Shown: positions 9,384-19,701 of the stretch, one piece after another
How positions within the stretch are numbered: position 1 is the first letter of the stretch
Layout: the number at the start of each line of letters is the position of its first letter
Assembly: GCF_021290385.1 (NCBI RefSeq)
Contig: NZ_CP089928.1
Coordinates: forward strand, 3,738,001-3,802,000
Direction of reading: 5' to 3'
Source of the DNA: Microbulbifer sp. YPW16
GTDB lineage: Bacteria > Pseudomonadota > Gammaproteobacteria > Pseudomonadales > Cellvibrionaceae
DNA length: 64,000 nucleotides
Position numbers and translations under genes: made by a program
The notes under the pieces: model-generated
What the model was told of the DNA's origin: nothing
Databases searched by the model: none
The model's input: only the letters and a program-made list of their open reading frames with translations

Positions 9384-10127
9384 TTACAGGGACTGCACCC
9401 AGGTGCCGTCCGGGCGGCGGCAGGCGGAGCCCTGGGTTACCACCGGCTCGCCGGAGCCCATCACCTCGGCGGTGAAGGGGCGGCAGTAGCTGTCGCCGCG
9501 CTGGTGGACCGGGCCCGGGGTGACCGCGTAGCGTTCATTGCCCTGCTGGCTGTCCCAGGTGATGCGTTCGCCCTCGGGAGCGAATTCCAGTGCCTGGGCC
9601 ACGCAGGCCTGGTTGCGCTGGTCCATGCGCTCGCCGATCTTGCCGCCGATCAGTACGCCGGCAATGGCGCCGCCGATGGTGGCGGCTGTCCTGCCGCGGC
9701 CGTCACCGATCTGGTTACCGATCACGCCGCCGACTATGCCGCCCAGTACGCTGCCCACTTTATCGCTGTTGCAGCGGGTCGCGGTGGCCTGCGGTGCGGG
9801 GCGCCATTCCGGGCGGTACTCCGGTTCCGGCGCGCGCTGGTCGAACCAAGGCGGCAATACGGCCACTGCGACGCGGTCATGGTGGTGGTCGTCGTAGTAA
9901 CGGTCGCCGCGGCACTTGCGCTCTTCCTTGTAGTCGCCGTCGCGCTCCCATTTGCGCTCCACCTTGCAGTTGCCGTCCCAGTACTCTTCCTTGCGGACAT
10001 AGTGCTCATGTTTGTGCTTGTGCTTGTGGTGCTTCTTCCAACCGCGGCCCTCCGGTGGCTCGGCGAATACGGCAGCGGAAAGGCTGCCGCACAGGATCAG
10101 GGAAGTCATTATCGCGAGCTTTTTCAT
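9384..10127 (-). CDS. Glycine-zipper 2TM domain secreted protein
   Basis: A 247-residue protein. Start ATG 10127 (MKKLAIMTSLILCGS) has a GAGGGG Shine-Dalgarno and yields a signal peptide cut after VFA. A His/Lys-rich stretch (KKHHKHKHKHEHY) and a highly charged region follow. A glycine-zipper 2TM block of the Rickettsia 17-kDa antigen type comes next (VGSVLGGIVGGVIGNQIGDG, then TIGGAIAGVLIGGKIGERM). The C-terminal domain contains two cysteines (YCRPF, ACRRPDG), a pattern common in surface-antigen-like outer membrane or periplasmic proteins. The His/Lys run may bind metal, which is inference. Function unknown; a second glycine-zipper protein lies at 17983. Confidence 0.7.
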   Translation of the reverse strand: MKKLAIMTSLILCGSLSAAVFAEPPEGRGWKKHHKHKHKHEHYVRKEEYWDGNCKVERKWERDGDYKEERKCRGDRYYDDHHHDRVAVAVLPPWFDQRAPEPEYRPEWRPAPQATATRCNSDKVGSVLGGIVGGVIGNQIGDGRGRTAATIGGAIAGVLIGGKIGERMDQRNQACVAQALEFAPEGERITWDSQQGNERYAVTPGPVHQRGDSYCRPFTAEVMGSGEPVVTQGSACRRPDGTWVQSL

Positions 10128-10372
10128 GGGCCCCTCGTTGCTTGAATTTTGATCTAATGGTTTGTCGTCGGTGTGCCTGGTGCTGGGGCACCCGGGGCGC
10201 CGGCGTATTGGTGTGTTTTCAGGCGCCGGTCGTAAGTCGCCAATTTTACCAATTGGTTCCATCGTATTGGAGGGTGGGGGGCAGGGGATGCGACCGGGGT
10301 CACCCTTTTGGATGACCGGTCAGGGAGAGCAGTGCGTCCGCCGGGGCTGCATACCCCGGCAGAAGATGGGGA

Positions 10373-12232
10373 TCAGGGAGAGCTACAGGCCAGGCAGCGG
10401 GCATACAGGGCCCGCGGGTCGCGGAAGTTGCGCAGCTCGGCGAGGGGCTCCAGGGCTGGTTGCAGGCTGCTCAGCCAGGCGCCCAGGGGCAGGTTGGCCT
10501 GGAGGCTCGCCGCCACGCTGGCGTCGATATTCTCCGAGAGTGCCTGCATCAGCCGCTGGCCCGGTGTCAGCTGGCGCTTGATCTCCAGTACCTCATAGTC
10601 CTCGAGCTCTGCCAACTGCGCGGCTGAGGCGATGGCGTCGTCCAGGTAGCCCAGCTCATCCACCAGGCCCAGCTGCTGGGCAGCGCGACCGGTCCACACC
10701 TGGCCCTGGGCGATCTTGTGGACCTCCTCGGGGGTTGAGCCGCGGGCCTCGGCGACGATGCGCAGGAAGCGGGTATAGGTGTTTTCCACCCCCTGCTGGA
10801 GGATGTTGGCGGCGGATTCCGACAGGGGGCGGTCGAGTCGCATGGCGCCCGACAGCTCGGTAGTGCCCACGCCGTCGTTGTATATGCCCAGTGACTCGAG
10901 GGATTCCTCGAAAGTGGGGAAGGCACCGAATACGCCGATCGAGCCGGTGATAGTGGACGGTGCGGCCCAGATGCGGTCGGCGCCGGTGGCAATCCAGTAG
11001 CCGCCGGAAGCGGCCACGCTGCCCATGGAAAGCACCACCGGGATACCGGCTTCGCGGGTGGCGAGGAGCTCCTGGCGGATGGCCTCGGAGGCAAAGGCGG
11101 AGCCGCCACCACTGTCGACCCGCAATACCAGTGCCTTCACTTCCTTTTCGCGGGCCTGGCGGATCAGTTTGCCCAGGGAGGCGCTGCCGATCTGCCCGGC
11201 GGGGGCCTCGCCATCGACAATGGAGCCGGTGGCAGCGATCAGGCCCACCTTGTTCGCGGTCGGTGTGGGGATATGGGTGAGTTTCTGGTTGCGCAGGTAC
11301 TTGTTGGCATCGATACCCTTGTAGCCGATCTCATCCTCGCCTTCGCCGATGGCTTTCCGGAGGGCGTCGATGGCCACCCGGCGACCGGCCAGCTCATCCA
11401 CCAGCTGCTGTTCCAGCGCGGCCTCGGCCCAGCTGCCGTCATTGGCGGACAGGCGCTGGGGCAGTTCATTGATAAAACCGTCAAGGGTCTCTGGCGGCAG
11501 GTTGCGCAGGCCGGTTACCTGCTCGGTGTACTCGGTCCACAGCTCGTTCAGCCAGCGCTGGTTGTTGTCCCGCGAGGCCGGCGACATGTCGTCCCGGGTG
11601 TAGGGCTCGATAAAGTCCTTGTAGTCGCCCACGCGGAAGACATGGAAGTTTACCTTGAGCTTGTCCAGCGCGCTCTTGAAGTAGTTGCGGTAGCTGCCGA
11701 ACCCGGTCAGCAGCACCGAGCCCATGGGGTTCAGGTAGATCTTGTCGGCATGGCTGGCGAGGAAGTACTGCGCCTGGGTGTAGTTGTCACCGATGGCGTA
11801 GACGGGCTTGTCGGCGGCCTTGAAGCGCTGCAGGGCCGCGCCGATCTCCTCGAGCTTGCTGAGGTTGGCGCCCATCAAGTAGTCCAGCTCCAGTACCACC
11901 GAGGAGATGCGCTTGTCCCTGGCGGCGAAATCAATGGCATCCACCACGTCCTTCACCCGGGTCTCCACCGGTCCCGGCGGTCCGCCGAGCAGGCCCGGGA
12001 AGCTGCGCGGTGGCGACATCTCATCCACCAGGAAACCGGTGGGGGCCACACGCAGGGCCGCGCCCTGGGGAATGGTGAGCTGCTCTTCCTTGCCGAAAAT
12101 CACCATGCCGATGAACAGCAGGACCAGCAGGAACAGCAGGTTGGTGAACACCCGGCGCAGCCAGGTGATGGCACCGCCAATGCCACCGAAGAACCGGCGG
12201 ATGAATCCTTTGTGGTGGGTTGATTCGGTCAA
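10373..12232 (-). CDS. sppA: Signal peptide peptidase SppA, 67-kDa type
   Basis: A 619-residue inner-membrane serine protease that digests cleaved signal peptides. A membrane anchor sits at about residues 22-46. The catalytic Lys205 is in VGDYKDFIEPYTRDDMSP and the nucleophile Ser409 in SMGSVAASGGYW. Ser409 matches the number of the E. coli enzyme, which supports the chosen TTG start at 12232. That start has an AAGGAG site nine bases upstream; a further upstream TTG at 12292 has no such site. The two tandem S49 halves (about 110-310 and 350-560) are typical. It follows DUF2069 by 60 bases and is probably the last gene of the arsC-wrbA-DUF2069 cluster. Confidence 0.9.
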   Translation of the reverse strand: MTESTHHKGFIRRFFGGIGGAITWLRRVFTNLLFLLVLLFIGMVIFGKEEQLTIPQGAALRVAPTGFLVDEMSPPRSFPGLLGGPPGPVETRVKDVVDAIDFAARDKRISSVVLELDYLMGANLSKLEEIGAALQRFKAADKPVYAIGDNYTQAQYFLASHADKIYLNPMGSVLLTGFGSYRNYFKSALDKLKVNFHVFRVGDYKDFIEPYTRDDMSPASRDNNQRWLNELWTEYTEQVTGLRNLPPETLDGFINELPQRLSANDGSWAEAALEQQLVDELAGRRVAIDALRKAIGEGEDEIGYKGIDANKYLRNQKLTHIPTPTANKVGLIAATGSIVDGEAPAGQIGSASLGKLIRQAREKEVKALVLRVDSGGGSAFASEAIRQELLATREAGIPVVLSMGSVAASGGYWIATGADRIWAAPSTITGSIGVFGAFPTFEESLESLGIYNDGVGTTELSGAMRLDRPLSESAANILQQGVENTYTRFLRIVAEARGSTPEEVHKIAQGQVWTGRAAQQLGLVDELGYLDDAIASAAQLAELEDYEVLEIKRQLTPGQRLMQALSENIDASVAASLQANLPLGAWLSSLQPALEPLAELRNFRDPRALYARCLACSSP

Positions 12233-12292
12233 ACCTCTTGTCTCCTTGTCTTGAGAGCGGGCCGCACGCGGGCACCGGGCGGTGTGCGCCAA

Positions 12293-13595
<1,303 letters not shown>

Positions 13596-13704
13596 GGCTT
13601 GGGTATCCTGTTATGGTTTGGCGTATTCTATGGCTTGATAAAAGCCCCTGACAAACAATCCCTGTCACTGGCGGCGCGGAGGTATTCGCCGCAGAACGCG
13701 AGAA

Positions 13705-15159
13705 ATGGAAATCCCCATGACCGAACAGGTACACCGCTGGCGTCGCTTCCTGGTTTCCCTGTGGACGCTGTTCAACGAGAAGAACTGCCGCCAGAATGCG
13801 GCGGCGCTCACTTACATGACCCTGTTCGCCATTGTACCGCTGGTGACCGTGAGCTACGCCATGCTGTCCCTGTTCCCGGATTTTGCCGGGCTGGAAAACC
13901 GGTTGCAGCAGCAGATCTTCGAGCACCTGGTGCCGGCCAGCGGCCGTGAAGTCCAGGAATACATCAGCAGCTTCTCGGCCCAGGCGCAGCGGCTTACAGG
14001 GCCCGGTGTGGCAATCCTGATGGTTACTGCTGGCCTGATGCTGCGCAATATCGAGGCCACCTTCAACGCCATCTGGGATATCCCGCGCGGCCGTAGCGGC
14101 GTATCCAGCTTCCTGCTTTACTGGGCCATCCTCAGCCTGGGTCCCATCCTGCTGGGTGCCGGGCTGGTTATGTCCACCTACCTGATTTCGCAAAAATTGT
14201 TCCTGCCGGAAGAGGGCACCCTGGGACTGGTGCCCATGGTACTGCGCCTGCTGCCTTTCCTTTTTACCACGATCGCATTCACCCTGTTGTTCACTGCCGT
14301 GCCTAACTGCCGTGTGCCGCTGCGCCACGGCATCGCGGGGGGCGTCATCACTGCCTTCGCCTTTGAACTGGCCAAAGTCCTGTTCGGAATCATGGTAGCC
14401 CGCAGCTCGGTACAGGCCATCTACGGGGCCTTCGCTTTCGTGCCATTGTTCCTGATGTGGATTTTCCTGCTGTGGATGATCGTGCTGGCCGGGTGTGTGC
14501 TCGTGCGGATGCTCTCGGCATACGATGCGGCGGCACAGGGCAGGAAATATTCTGACGTGATGGCGACCCTGGTGTTGCTGTGGGAAGCCTTCCGCAAGTA
14601 CCAGCACGGTCTGCCCCTGCGGGACCAGGATATTTCCCGTGCGGGTATCAAGCCGGCGCAGTGGCGACGGATTCGCGAGGTACTGCAACGCCACAAGGTA
14701 TTTACCCAGAACGATCGCAATGACTTTGTCCTGCAGCGCGACCTGGATTCCATTTCCCTGATGCAGCTGGCCGGCTGGATGAACCCGGCCCCGCTGACTT
14801 CGGCCAGCCATGCGGCCTTGCAGGACCAGCCGTGGTTCGGCGAAGTGGAAAAGCGTTTCAGCGCCGTGCGGGAATTTACCGGTGAACAGCTGGCGATGAG
14901 TGTCGCCGAGCTGTTTCGTGGTACCAGCGGCGACAGCGACGCCGACAAGTCCGGCGGGGCGGGCGGGTCGCGTGGCAAAAGCGGCGGCACCACTACGAGA
15001 AACAGAAAAACCAGGAGCAAGCGCGGGAGTGACAAGAGTGCGACTGAAAGCAGTAAGTCCGCGGCCGGCAAAGCCGGTAAAACGGGTAAAGAGGAAGCCG
15101 GCAGCAGTGAAGCCATGGGCAGCCTGTCTTTTTTTGGCCGCCGCAATAAGCGGGTGTGA
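13705..15159 (+). CDS. YihY/UPF0761 family inner membrane protein
   Basis: A 484-residue YihY (BrkB-like, formerly miscalled RNase BN) membrane protein with six predicted helices between about residues 30 and 275. The conserved NAAALTYMTLFAIVPLVTV entry segment and the ESTFNAIW-like IEATFNAIWDI motif are present. A soluble winged-helix-like region follows (ISRAGIKPAQWRRIREVLQ). The last 75 residues are a low-complexity Ser/Gly/Lys/Arg tail, which is unusual in length for the family. ATG 13717 (MTEQVHRW) is an alternative start. The 3' end overlaps the start of the TlpA-like lipoprotein gene. Molecular function of the family is unknown. Confidence 0.8.
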   Translation: MEIPMTEQVHRWRRFLVSLWTLFNEKNCRQNAAALTYMTLFAIVPLVTVSYAMLSLFPDFAGLENRLQQQIFEHLVPASGREVQEYISSFSAQAQRLTGPGVAILMVTAGLMLRNIEATFNAIWDIPRGRSGVSSFLLYWAILSLGPILLGAGLVMSTYLISQKLFLPEEGTLGLVPMVLRLLPFLFTTIAFTLLFTAVPNCRVPLRHGIAGGVITAFAFELAKVLFGIMVARSSVQAIYGAFAFVPLFLMWIFLLWMIVLAGCVLVRMLSAYDAAAQGRKYSDVMATLVLLWEAFRKYQHGLPLRDQDISRAGIKPAQWRRIREVLQRHKVFTQNDRNDFVLQRDLDSISLMQLAGWMNPAPLTSASHAALQDQPWFGEVEKRFSAVREFTGEQLAMSVAELFRGTSGDSDADKSGGAGGSRGKSGGTTTRNRKTRSKRGSDKSATESSKSAAGKAGKTGKEEAGSSEAMGSLSFFGRRNKRV

Positions 15160-15571
15160 CCGCGACGACCGGGAACAGGCTCTGGCCACTATCGATGGTG
15201 AATCTGTCGATACCGGCGGCAAGGTGCTGCTGGTGAATTACTGGGCCGAGTGGTGCGCTCCCTGCCGCGAGGAAATCCCCGAACTCAACCGTTTCGACCG
15301 CGCCCATGACAATGTCCTGGTGCTGGGGGTCAATTACGATGCACCGCCGGCGGAACAAGCCCGCGAACAGGCCGGCAAGCTCGGCATCGAGTTCCCGGTG
15401 CTGGCGACGGACCCGGCAGCTACGTGGGGCCAGCAGCGCCCGTCGGTATTGCCCAGCACCCTGGTGATCGGCAGCGATGGCCGCTGGGTGACTACCCTGG
15501 TGGGCCCGCAGACAGAGGCGGACCTGGGCCGGGCCGTTGACAACCTGGCCGCGGACGATAACGCGCATTGA
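15107..15571 (+). CDS. TlpA/ResA-like thioredoxin lipoprotein
   Basis: A 154-residue thioredoxin-fold protein. The GTG start at 15107 has an AGAGGAA site and gives a lipoprotein signal with lipobox ISGC (Cys at about residue 17). The redox motif is WAEWCAPC, with the cis-Pro in SVLPSTLVIG. It is probably anchored in a membrane facing the periplasm and reduces or isomerises disulfides, as TlpA/ResA proteins do. The start lies 53 bases inside the yihY 3' end in another frame, so the two are likely coupled. A longer frame back to 14900 only reads the yihY low-complexity tail in a shifted frame and is not needed. Confidence 0.8.
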   Translation: MKPWAACLFLAAAISGCDRDDREQALATIDGESVDTGGKVLLVNYWAEWCAPCREEIPELNRFDRAHDNVLVLGVNYDAPPAEQAREQAGKLGIEFPVLATDPAATWGQQRPSVLPSTLVIGSDGRWVTTLVGPQTEADLGRAVDNLAADDNAH

Positions 15572-15728
15572 TCCCGGTTCCGGTAATACAGCACTCGCAC
15601 TGAAGCCTCGCCCTGCGCAATCCAAGGTGATCTGCTTCTAAGGCTATAACGAAAGTAACTATATGTTGGTGCGTCCGGGTTGTTAGCATCCCGCGCGATT
15701 TCCATTGGCTGATGTTACCGGGGTGGCA

Positions 15729-17096
15729 ATGCACCTGACTTCTTTTCTGTTCCTCGCGCTGTTTTTCGTCCTGTTGTGGCCGCTGCATCTCTGGCACCGC
15801 CGCCACGACAGCCTGGCGCCGGCCGTGTTCGCCGGCCTGGTTCTGGGCCTGCTGTTTGGCGGCTTGCTGCAGCTGGCGCGGGACTGGGGCGCGGTGCCGG
15901 CCGAGGTCCTGCCCTGGATCGCGGTGCTGGGCGATGGTTATGTGAACCTGCTGTACGTCCTGGTGATGCCCCTGGTGCTGGTTTCGATCCTGGCGGCGGT
16001 GGTGCGGGTGAGCAATTCCCAGTCGCTGGGCAAGATCAGTGTGTCGGTGCTGGCGGTGTTGCTGGGGACCACCGCGGTGGCGGCGCTGGTTGGCGTTGCC
16101 ATGGCGCAGTTGTTCGGCCTGTCCGCCGAAGGGCTGGTGGAGGGCTCCCGTGAGGCGGCCCGGGCCGAGGTGCTGGGCGAGCGCATGGGCCGCGTCAGTG
16201 AACTGGGTGTCCCGGAAATCCTGGTATCCTTTATTCCCGAGAATATTTTTGCGGACCTGGCCGGTACCCGCGATACGTCGGTGATCGCGGTGGTGGTTTT
16301 CGCGGTGTTGCTGGGGCTGGCGGCCCTGGGAGTGCGCCGGGAAAACCCTGAGCAAGGGGCAAAGATTGAATCTGCCGTGGCGGTGGCCCAGGTCTGGGTA
16401 ATGAAACTGGTGCGCCTGGTGATGGCATTCACACCCTACGGCATCATGGCCCTGGTGGCGGAACTGATTGCCAGCTCCAGCTGGGCGGATATCGTCAACC
16501 TGCTCAGTTTTGTGGTGGCCTCGTTCGTGGCCATCGGCCTGATGTTCCTGGTGCATGGCCTGCTGCTGCTGGCCAACGGCATTAGTCCGCTGCACTATTT
16601 TGCCAAAGTGTGGCCGGTGCTGGTGTTCGCCTTCAGCTCCCGCTCCAGTGCGGCGACTATTCCGCTGAATGTGGAAACCCAGATTGATGAACTGGGGAAT
16701 TCGCCTGCGATTGCCAACTTCTCTGCCTCCTTCGGGGCGACCATCGGCCAGAATGGTTGCGCGGGTATCTACCCCGCCATGCTGGCGGTGATGGTGGCGG
16801 TGCCCATGGGCATCGATGTGCTGGATCCTCTGTGGCTGGCCAGCCTGGTGGCGGTGGTGGTAATCAGCTCGTTCGGTATCGCCGGTGTCGGTGGCGGCGC
16901 GACCTTTGCCGCGCTGGTGGTGTTGCCCACCATGGGGTTGCCGGTAACCATTGCCGCGCTGCTGATCTCGGTGGAGCCGCTGATCGACATGGCGCGCACG
17001 GCGCTGAACGTGAACGGTGCCATGACCGCGGGTACCCTGTCCCAGCGCTGGCTGGGCGCCAGCCTGCCTGCGGCAGAAGAGGCCCTGCCGGACTGA
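15729..17096 (+). CDS. tcyP: Dicarboxylate/amino acid:cation symporter, TcyP-like L-cystine transporter
   Basis: A 455-residue SDF-family symporter with about eight to ten membrane segments and re-entrant loops. The serine-rich first hairpin is AFSSRSSAATIPLNVE. The second-hairpin region has ASFGATIGQNGCAGIYPAM, with GIAGVGGGATFAALVVLP further on. The size and the FSSRSSAATIP sequence resemble the TcyP/YdjN sodium-cystine symporters more than GltP. ATG 15729 is chosen as the start; an in-frame TTG at 15705 is possible. A terminator hairpin overlaps the stop codon. Import of L-cystine is inferred from the family. Confidence 0.8.
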   Translation: MHLTSFLFLALFFVLLWPLHLWHRRHDSLAPAVFAGLVLGLLFGGLLQLARDWGAVPAEVLPWIAVLGDGYVNLLYVLVMPLVLVSILAAVVRVSNSQSLGKISVSVLAVLLGTTAVAALVGVAMAQLFGLSAEGLVEGSREAARAEVLGERMGRVSELGVPEILVSFIPENIFADLAGTRDTSVIAVVVFAVLLGLAALGVRRENPEQGAKIESAVAVAQVWVMKLVRLVMAFTPYGIMALVAELIASSSWADIVNLLSFVVASFVAIGLMFLVHGLLLLANGISPLHYFAKVWPVLVFAFSSRSSAATIPLNVETQIDELGNSPAIANFSASFGATIGQNGCAGIYPAMLAVMVAVPMGIDVLDPLWLASLVAVVVISSFGIAGVGGGATFAALVVLPTMGLPVTIAALLISVEPLIDMARTALNVNGAMTAGTLSQRWLGASLPAAEEALPD

Positions 17097-17106
17097 GCCG
17101 GCAGGG
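17083..17106 (+). terminator. Hairpin overlapping the tcyP stop codon
   Basis: A perfect 9-bp stem CCCTGCCGG / CCGGCAGGG with a 6-base loop that contains the TGA stop. No clear U tract follows. Confidence 0.45.
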
Positions 17107-17187
17107 TAGTGCGGGAAACTGCAACGCGGTAATGGCCGAGAGTGGCCGCAGGAAAGCAGGGCAGGGAGCGGGTTAGGGGAAGATGCC

Positions 17188-17889
17188 ATGACGTCACAGC
17201 CTCCACTGGTAATGATTCCGGGCACCATGTGCGACGAACGCCTGTGGGGATCGCTGTGGCCGCAACTTGCCCCCCTGCAGCCCCGGCACCAGGCCATCCC
17301 CGGCGGTGACAGTGTCGCGACACTGGTTCGGGCGCTGGCCGCGGCGCTACCGGACAAGCCGGTAAACCTGCTGGGCTTCTCACTGGGGGGCTACCTGGCG
17401 GCGGCACTGGCCTGCGCCCACCCGGAGCGGGTGGCGCGGCTGTTTATCTGTTCCAACACCCCCTGCGCCCTGCCGGACACCGAGCTGAAGCAGCGCCGGC
17501 AGCTGCTGAACTGGGTGTCGCGCAATGGCTACGGTGGTATCAGCGACCGCAAAATAGCCGCCATGCTGGCGCCGGAGAACCGGGGCCGGGACGACATTGC
17601 GGCTATCATGCGCGCCATGGACGCCAGCCTGGGCGAGAAAGCCCTGGTGGCACAGCTGGGTGCCACCAGTGAGCGGGCGGACCTGGCGCGCGAGCTGGCC
17701 GATGTACCAATCCCCGTGACTTTCTGTTTCGGTGAGCATGACGCACTGGTCACGCGCGGGTGGCTCGATGACCTGCAGGAGCGGCGGCCCGATGTGGCGC
17801 TGCGGGAGGTGCCCGGCGCAGGCCATATGCTGCCGCTGGAGCAACCGCGCCCCCTGGCCCTTGAGATCCGGCGCTGGCTGGACGCCTGA
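17188..17889 (+). CDS. Alpha/beta hydrolase
   Basis: A 233-residue alpha/beta-hydrolase fold protein without a signal peptide. The nucleophile Ser65 sits in LLGFSLGGYLA. The acid Asp is in CFGEHDALVT and the His in VPGAGHMLPLEQP. The oxyanion region is MIPGTMCDERLW. This start pattern is seen in a group of small cytoplasmic esterase-like hydrolases; the natural substrate is unknown. It lies alone after the symporter terminator. Confidence 0.8.
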   Translation: MTSQPPLVMIPGTMCDERLWGSLWPQLAPLQPRHQAIPGGDSVATLVRALAAALPDKPVNLLGFSLGGYLAAALACAHPERVARLFICSNTPCALPDTELKQRRQLLNWVSRNGYGGISDRKIAAMLAPENRGRDDIAAIMRAMDASLGEKALVAQLGATSERADLARELADVPIPVTFCFGEHDALVTRGWLDDLQERRPDVALREVPGAGHMLPLEQPRPLALEIRRWLDA

Positions 17890-17982
17890 CCACTTTCCCC
17901 GGGCCGGGTTCCGCCGGATTCAGGTTCGATTCAGTGATCCCCGCTTAAAGTGCTCCCATCGATGATCAATGGGAGACCGATC

Positions 17983-18519
17983 ATGCTTCTGAACAAGAAA
18001 TTCCTGTTTGCGGTAGTGGTAGGTGCGCTGGTGGGCTTCAGTGCCACTGTCAGTGCCGGCGGCAGTGGCTATTACGGCGACCGCGGTGAATACGACTTTG
18101 CCCGCGTAACCGATGCTATTCCCGTTTACAACGATATCCAGGTACTGGAACCCCGCACCCAGTGCTGGGAAGAGCAGGTTGCCTATCCGGGCCGCGGCTC
18201 CGCGGCCGGCACCCTGATCGGCGGCCTGATTGGCGCGGCCGTGGGCAACAAGGCCGGGCACCACCGGCGCGGCCGCAATGCGCGGACACTCGCCGGTGCC
18301 GCCATTGGTGCCACTATCGGCCACGGCATCAGCAGCCGCAACAATGCTCGCTACGTGACCGAGCAGCGCTGCCAGACTGTAGACGAATATGTCACCCGCC
18401 GCGAGCTGGTCGGGTACGATGTCCGCTATCGTTATAATGGGCGGGAATATTTGACTCGCACGGATCGCCATCCTGGCGATAGAATCAGGGTTCGCGTCGA
18501 CGTGGCCCCCGCCTGGTGA
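17983..18519 (+). CDS. Glycine-zipper 2TM domain secreted protein
   Basis: A 178-residue protein. ATG 17983 with an upstream GGGAG site gives a signal peptide (MLLNKKFLFAVVVGALVGFS, cut near SAG). The mature part has a glycine-zipper pair (GTLIGGLIGAAVGNKAGHH and TLAGAAIGATIGHGISS) between cysteine-containing segments (QCWEEQV, RCQTVDEYV). This is the layout of the 17-kDa surface-antigen family of outer-membrane-associated proteins. It lies just upstream of a PepSY protein and a PhoPQ-like system in the same direction, so envelope-stress links are plausible but unproven. Confidence 0.7.
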   Translation: MLLNKKFLFAVVVGALVGFSATVSAGGSGYYGDRGEYDFARVTDAIPVYNDIQVLEPRTQCWEEQVAYPGRGSAAGTLIGGLIGAAVGNKAGHHRRGRNARTLAGAAIGATIGHGISSRNNARYVTEQRCQTVDEYVTRRELVGYDVRYRYNGREYLTRTDRHPGDRIRVRVDVAPAW

Positions 18520-18626
18520 TGCCTGTGCGCGGGGAGACCGTGACGCCCAGCGAAGAAGTAACCAGTACTGCCAGAGAATTCGGTACTGAATGCAAGTACC
18601 GCGAACGTGCTACCAGGAGCTGCACC

Positions 18627-18965
18627 GTGAAATCCATCTGTGCCCTTTGCCGTCAGGCGCGTGTTGTATTGGCACTCTTTATCGCCCTGTGCGCCGCGCC
18701 CCTGCAGGCGTCCGTGCCGCCGGTGGTTGCGCCGCAGGCCGCACAGGCGGACCACCTGCAGGTCAGGATCCTCAAGGTCCAGAAGCGCGAGATATCCCGC
18801 GAGCAGGCGGCAGCGCTGGTCAAGCGCCGCTACGGCGGCAAGATACTGGCGGTATCGGAGACCAGCCGCAAGGGTCGCCCGGCCTACCGGGTAAAGGGAC
18901 TCTCGGATAAAAGCCAGGTTTACGTGGTCTACGTGGATAAGCAGAGCGGCCGCATCATGCGCTGA
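18627..18965 (+). CDS. PepSY domain periplasmic protein
   Basis: A 112-residue protein from GTG 18627 (AGGAG site eight bases upstream) with a signal peptide (VVLALFIALCAAPLQA). The mature part is one PepSY domain: REISREQAAALVKRRYGGKILAVSE, then RPAYRVKGLSD, then VYVVYVDKQSGRIMR (parts quoted). PepSY domains bind or inhibit peptidases or sense periplasmic peptides. The gene lies 37 bases before the phoP-like regulator; PepSY genes next to PhoPQ-type systems are common in gammaproteobacteria, suggesting a signalling accessory. That role is inferred from position. Confidence 0.75.
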   Translation: MKSICALCRQARVVLALFIALCAAPLQASVPPVVAPQAAQADHLQVRILKVQKREISREQAAALVKRRYGGKILAVSETSRKGRPAYRVKGLSDKSQVYVVYVDKQSGRIMR

Positions 18966-19002
18966 GCCGCCGGTAAAATGAATTTGAGCAGAGGGGGAAG
19001 CC

Positions 19003-19677
19003 ATGCGCGCACTGTTGGTGGAAGATGAGGAGCTGCTGCGCAAGCAGCTGGCGAATTCCCTGCGCGATGCGGGCTATACAGTGGATGAGGCCCCGGACGG
19101 CAATGAGGCCCTGTACTACGGCCGCGAATTTCCCTACGACGTGGCGGTGATGGACCTGGGCCTGCCGGGCGTCGACGGTATCCAGGTGATCGAGACCCTG
19201 CGCCGCGAGGACAAGCATTTTCCCATCCTGATCCTGACCGCCCGTGGCCACTGGCAGGAGCGGGTCAAGGGGCTGGAAGCCGGTGGCGATGATTACCTGG
19301 TCAAGCCTTTCCATACCGAGGAATTGCTGGCGCGGCTGAATGCGCTGGTGCGGCGCTCCGCCGGTTTTTCCTCCCCCAGCATCAAGGCCGGGCCCATTGT
19401 GATGGATACCTCGTCGCAGCGGGTGCGGGTGGACGATGCGGAGCTGGACCTCACCTCGTTTGAGTACAAGGTTCTGGAATACCTGATGCTGCACCCGGAT
19501 GAGGTGGTTTCCAAGACGACCCTGACCGAGCATATTTACGAGCAGGACTGCGACCGCGACAGCAACGTGATCGAGGTGTTTATCGGCCGCCTGCGCAAGA
19601 AGCTCGATGCCGCCGGGGCTGCCGGCCCCATCCAGACGCTGCGCGGTCGCGGTTATCGCTTCGTGGCTCCCGAATAA
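19003..19677 (+). CDS. phoP: PhoP-like OmpR-family response regulator
   Basis: A 224-residue two-domain regulator. The receiver domain has acidic pair E7/D8, phospho-acceptor Asp51 in AVMDLGLPG and Lys101 in DDYLVKPFH. The C-terminal winged helix has FEYKVLEYLMLHPDEVVSK and ends GRGYRFVAPE. DLGLPGVDGI and LTARGHWQERVKGL resemble PhoP of enterobacteria closely. An AGAGGGGGAAG site precedes the ATG. It would be phosphorylated by the kinase encoded 24 bases downstream. Target genes are unknown; the PepSY gene just upstream is a likely member of the same unit. Confidence 0.85.
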   Translation: MRALLVEDEELLRKQLANSLRDAGYTVDEAPDGNEALYYGREFPYDVAVMDLGLPGVDGIQVIETLRREDKHFPILILTARGHWQERVKGLEAGGDDYLVKPFHTEELLARLNALVRRSAGFSSPSIKAGPIVMDTSSQRVRVDDAELDLTSFEYKVLEYLMLHPDEVVSKTTLTEHIYEQDCDRDSNVIEVFIGRLRKKLDAAGAAGPIQTLRGRGYRFVAPE

Positions 19678-19701
19678 ACGCTGTAACCGGTTAGACAATC
19701 C

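Noticed and set aside
15492..17357. Long minus-strand frame (621 codons) opposite the symporter gene
   Set aside because: Repetitive His/Gln/Arg composition, no family pattern; shadow of the tcyP-like gene.
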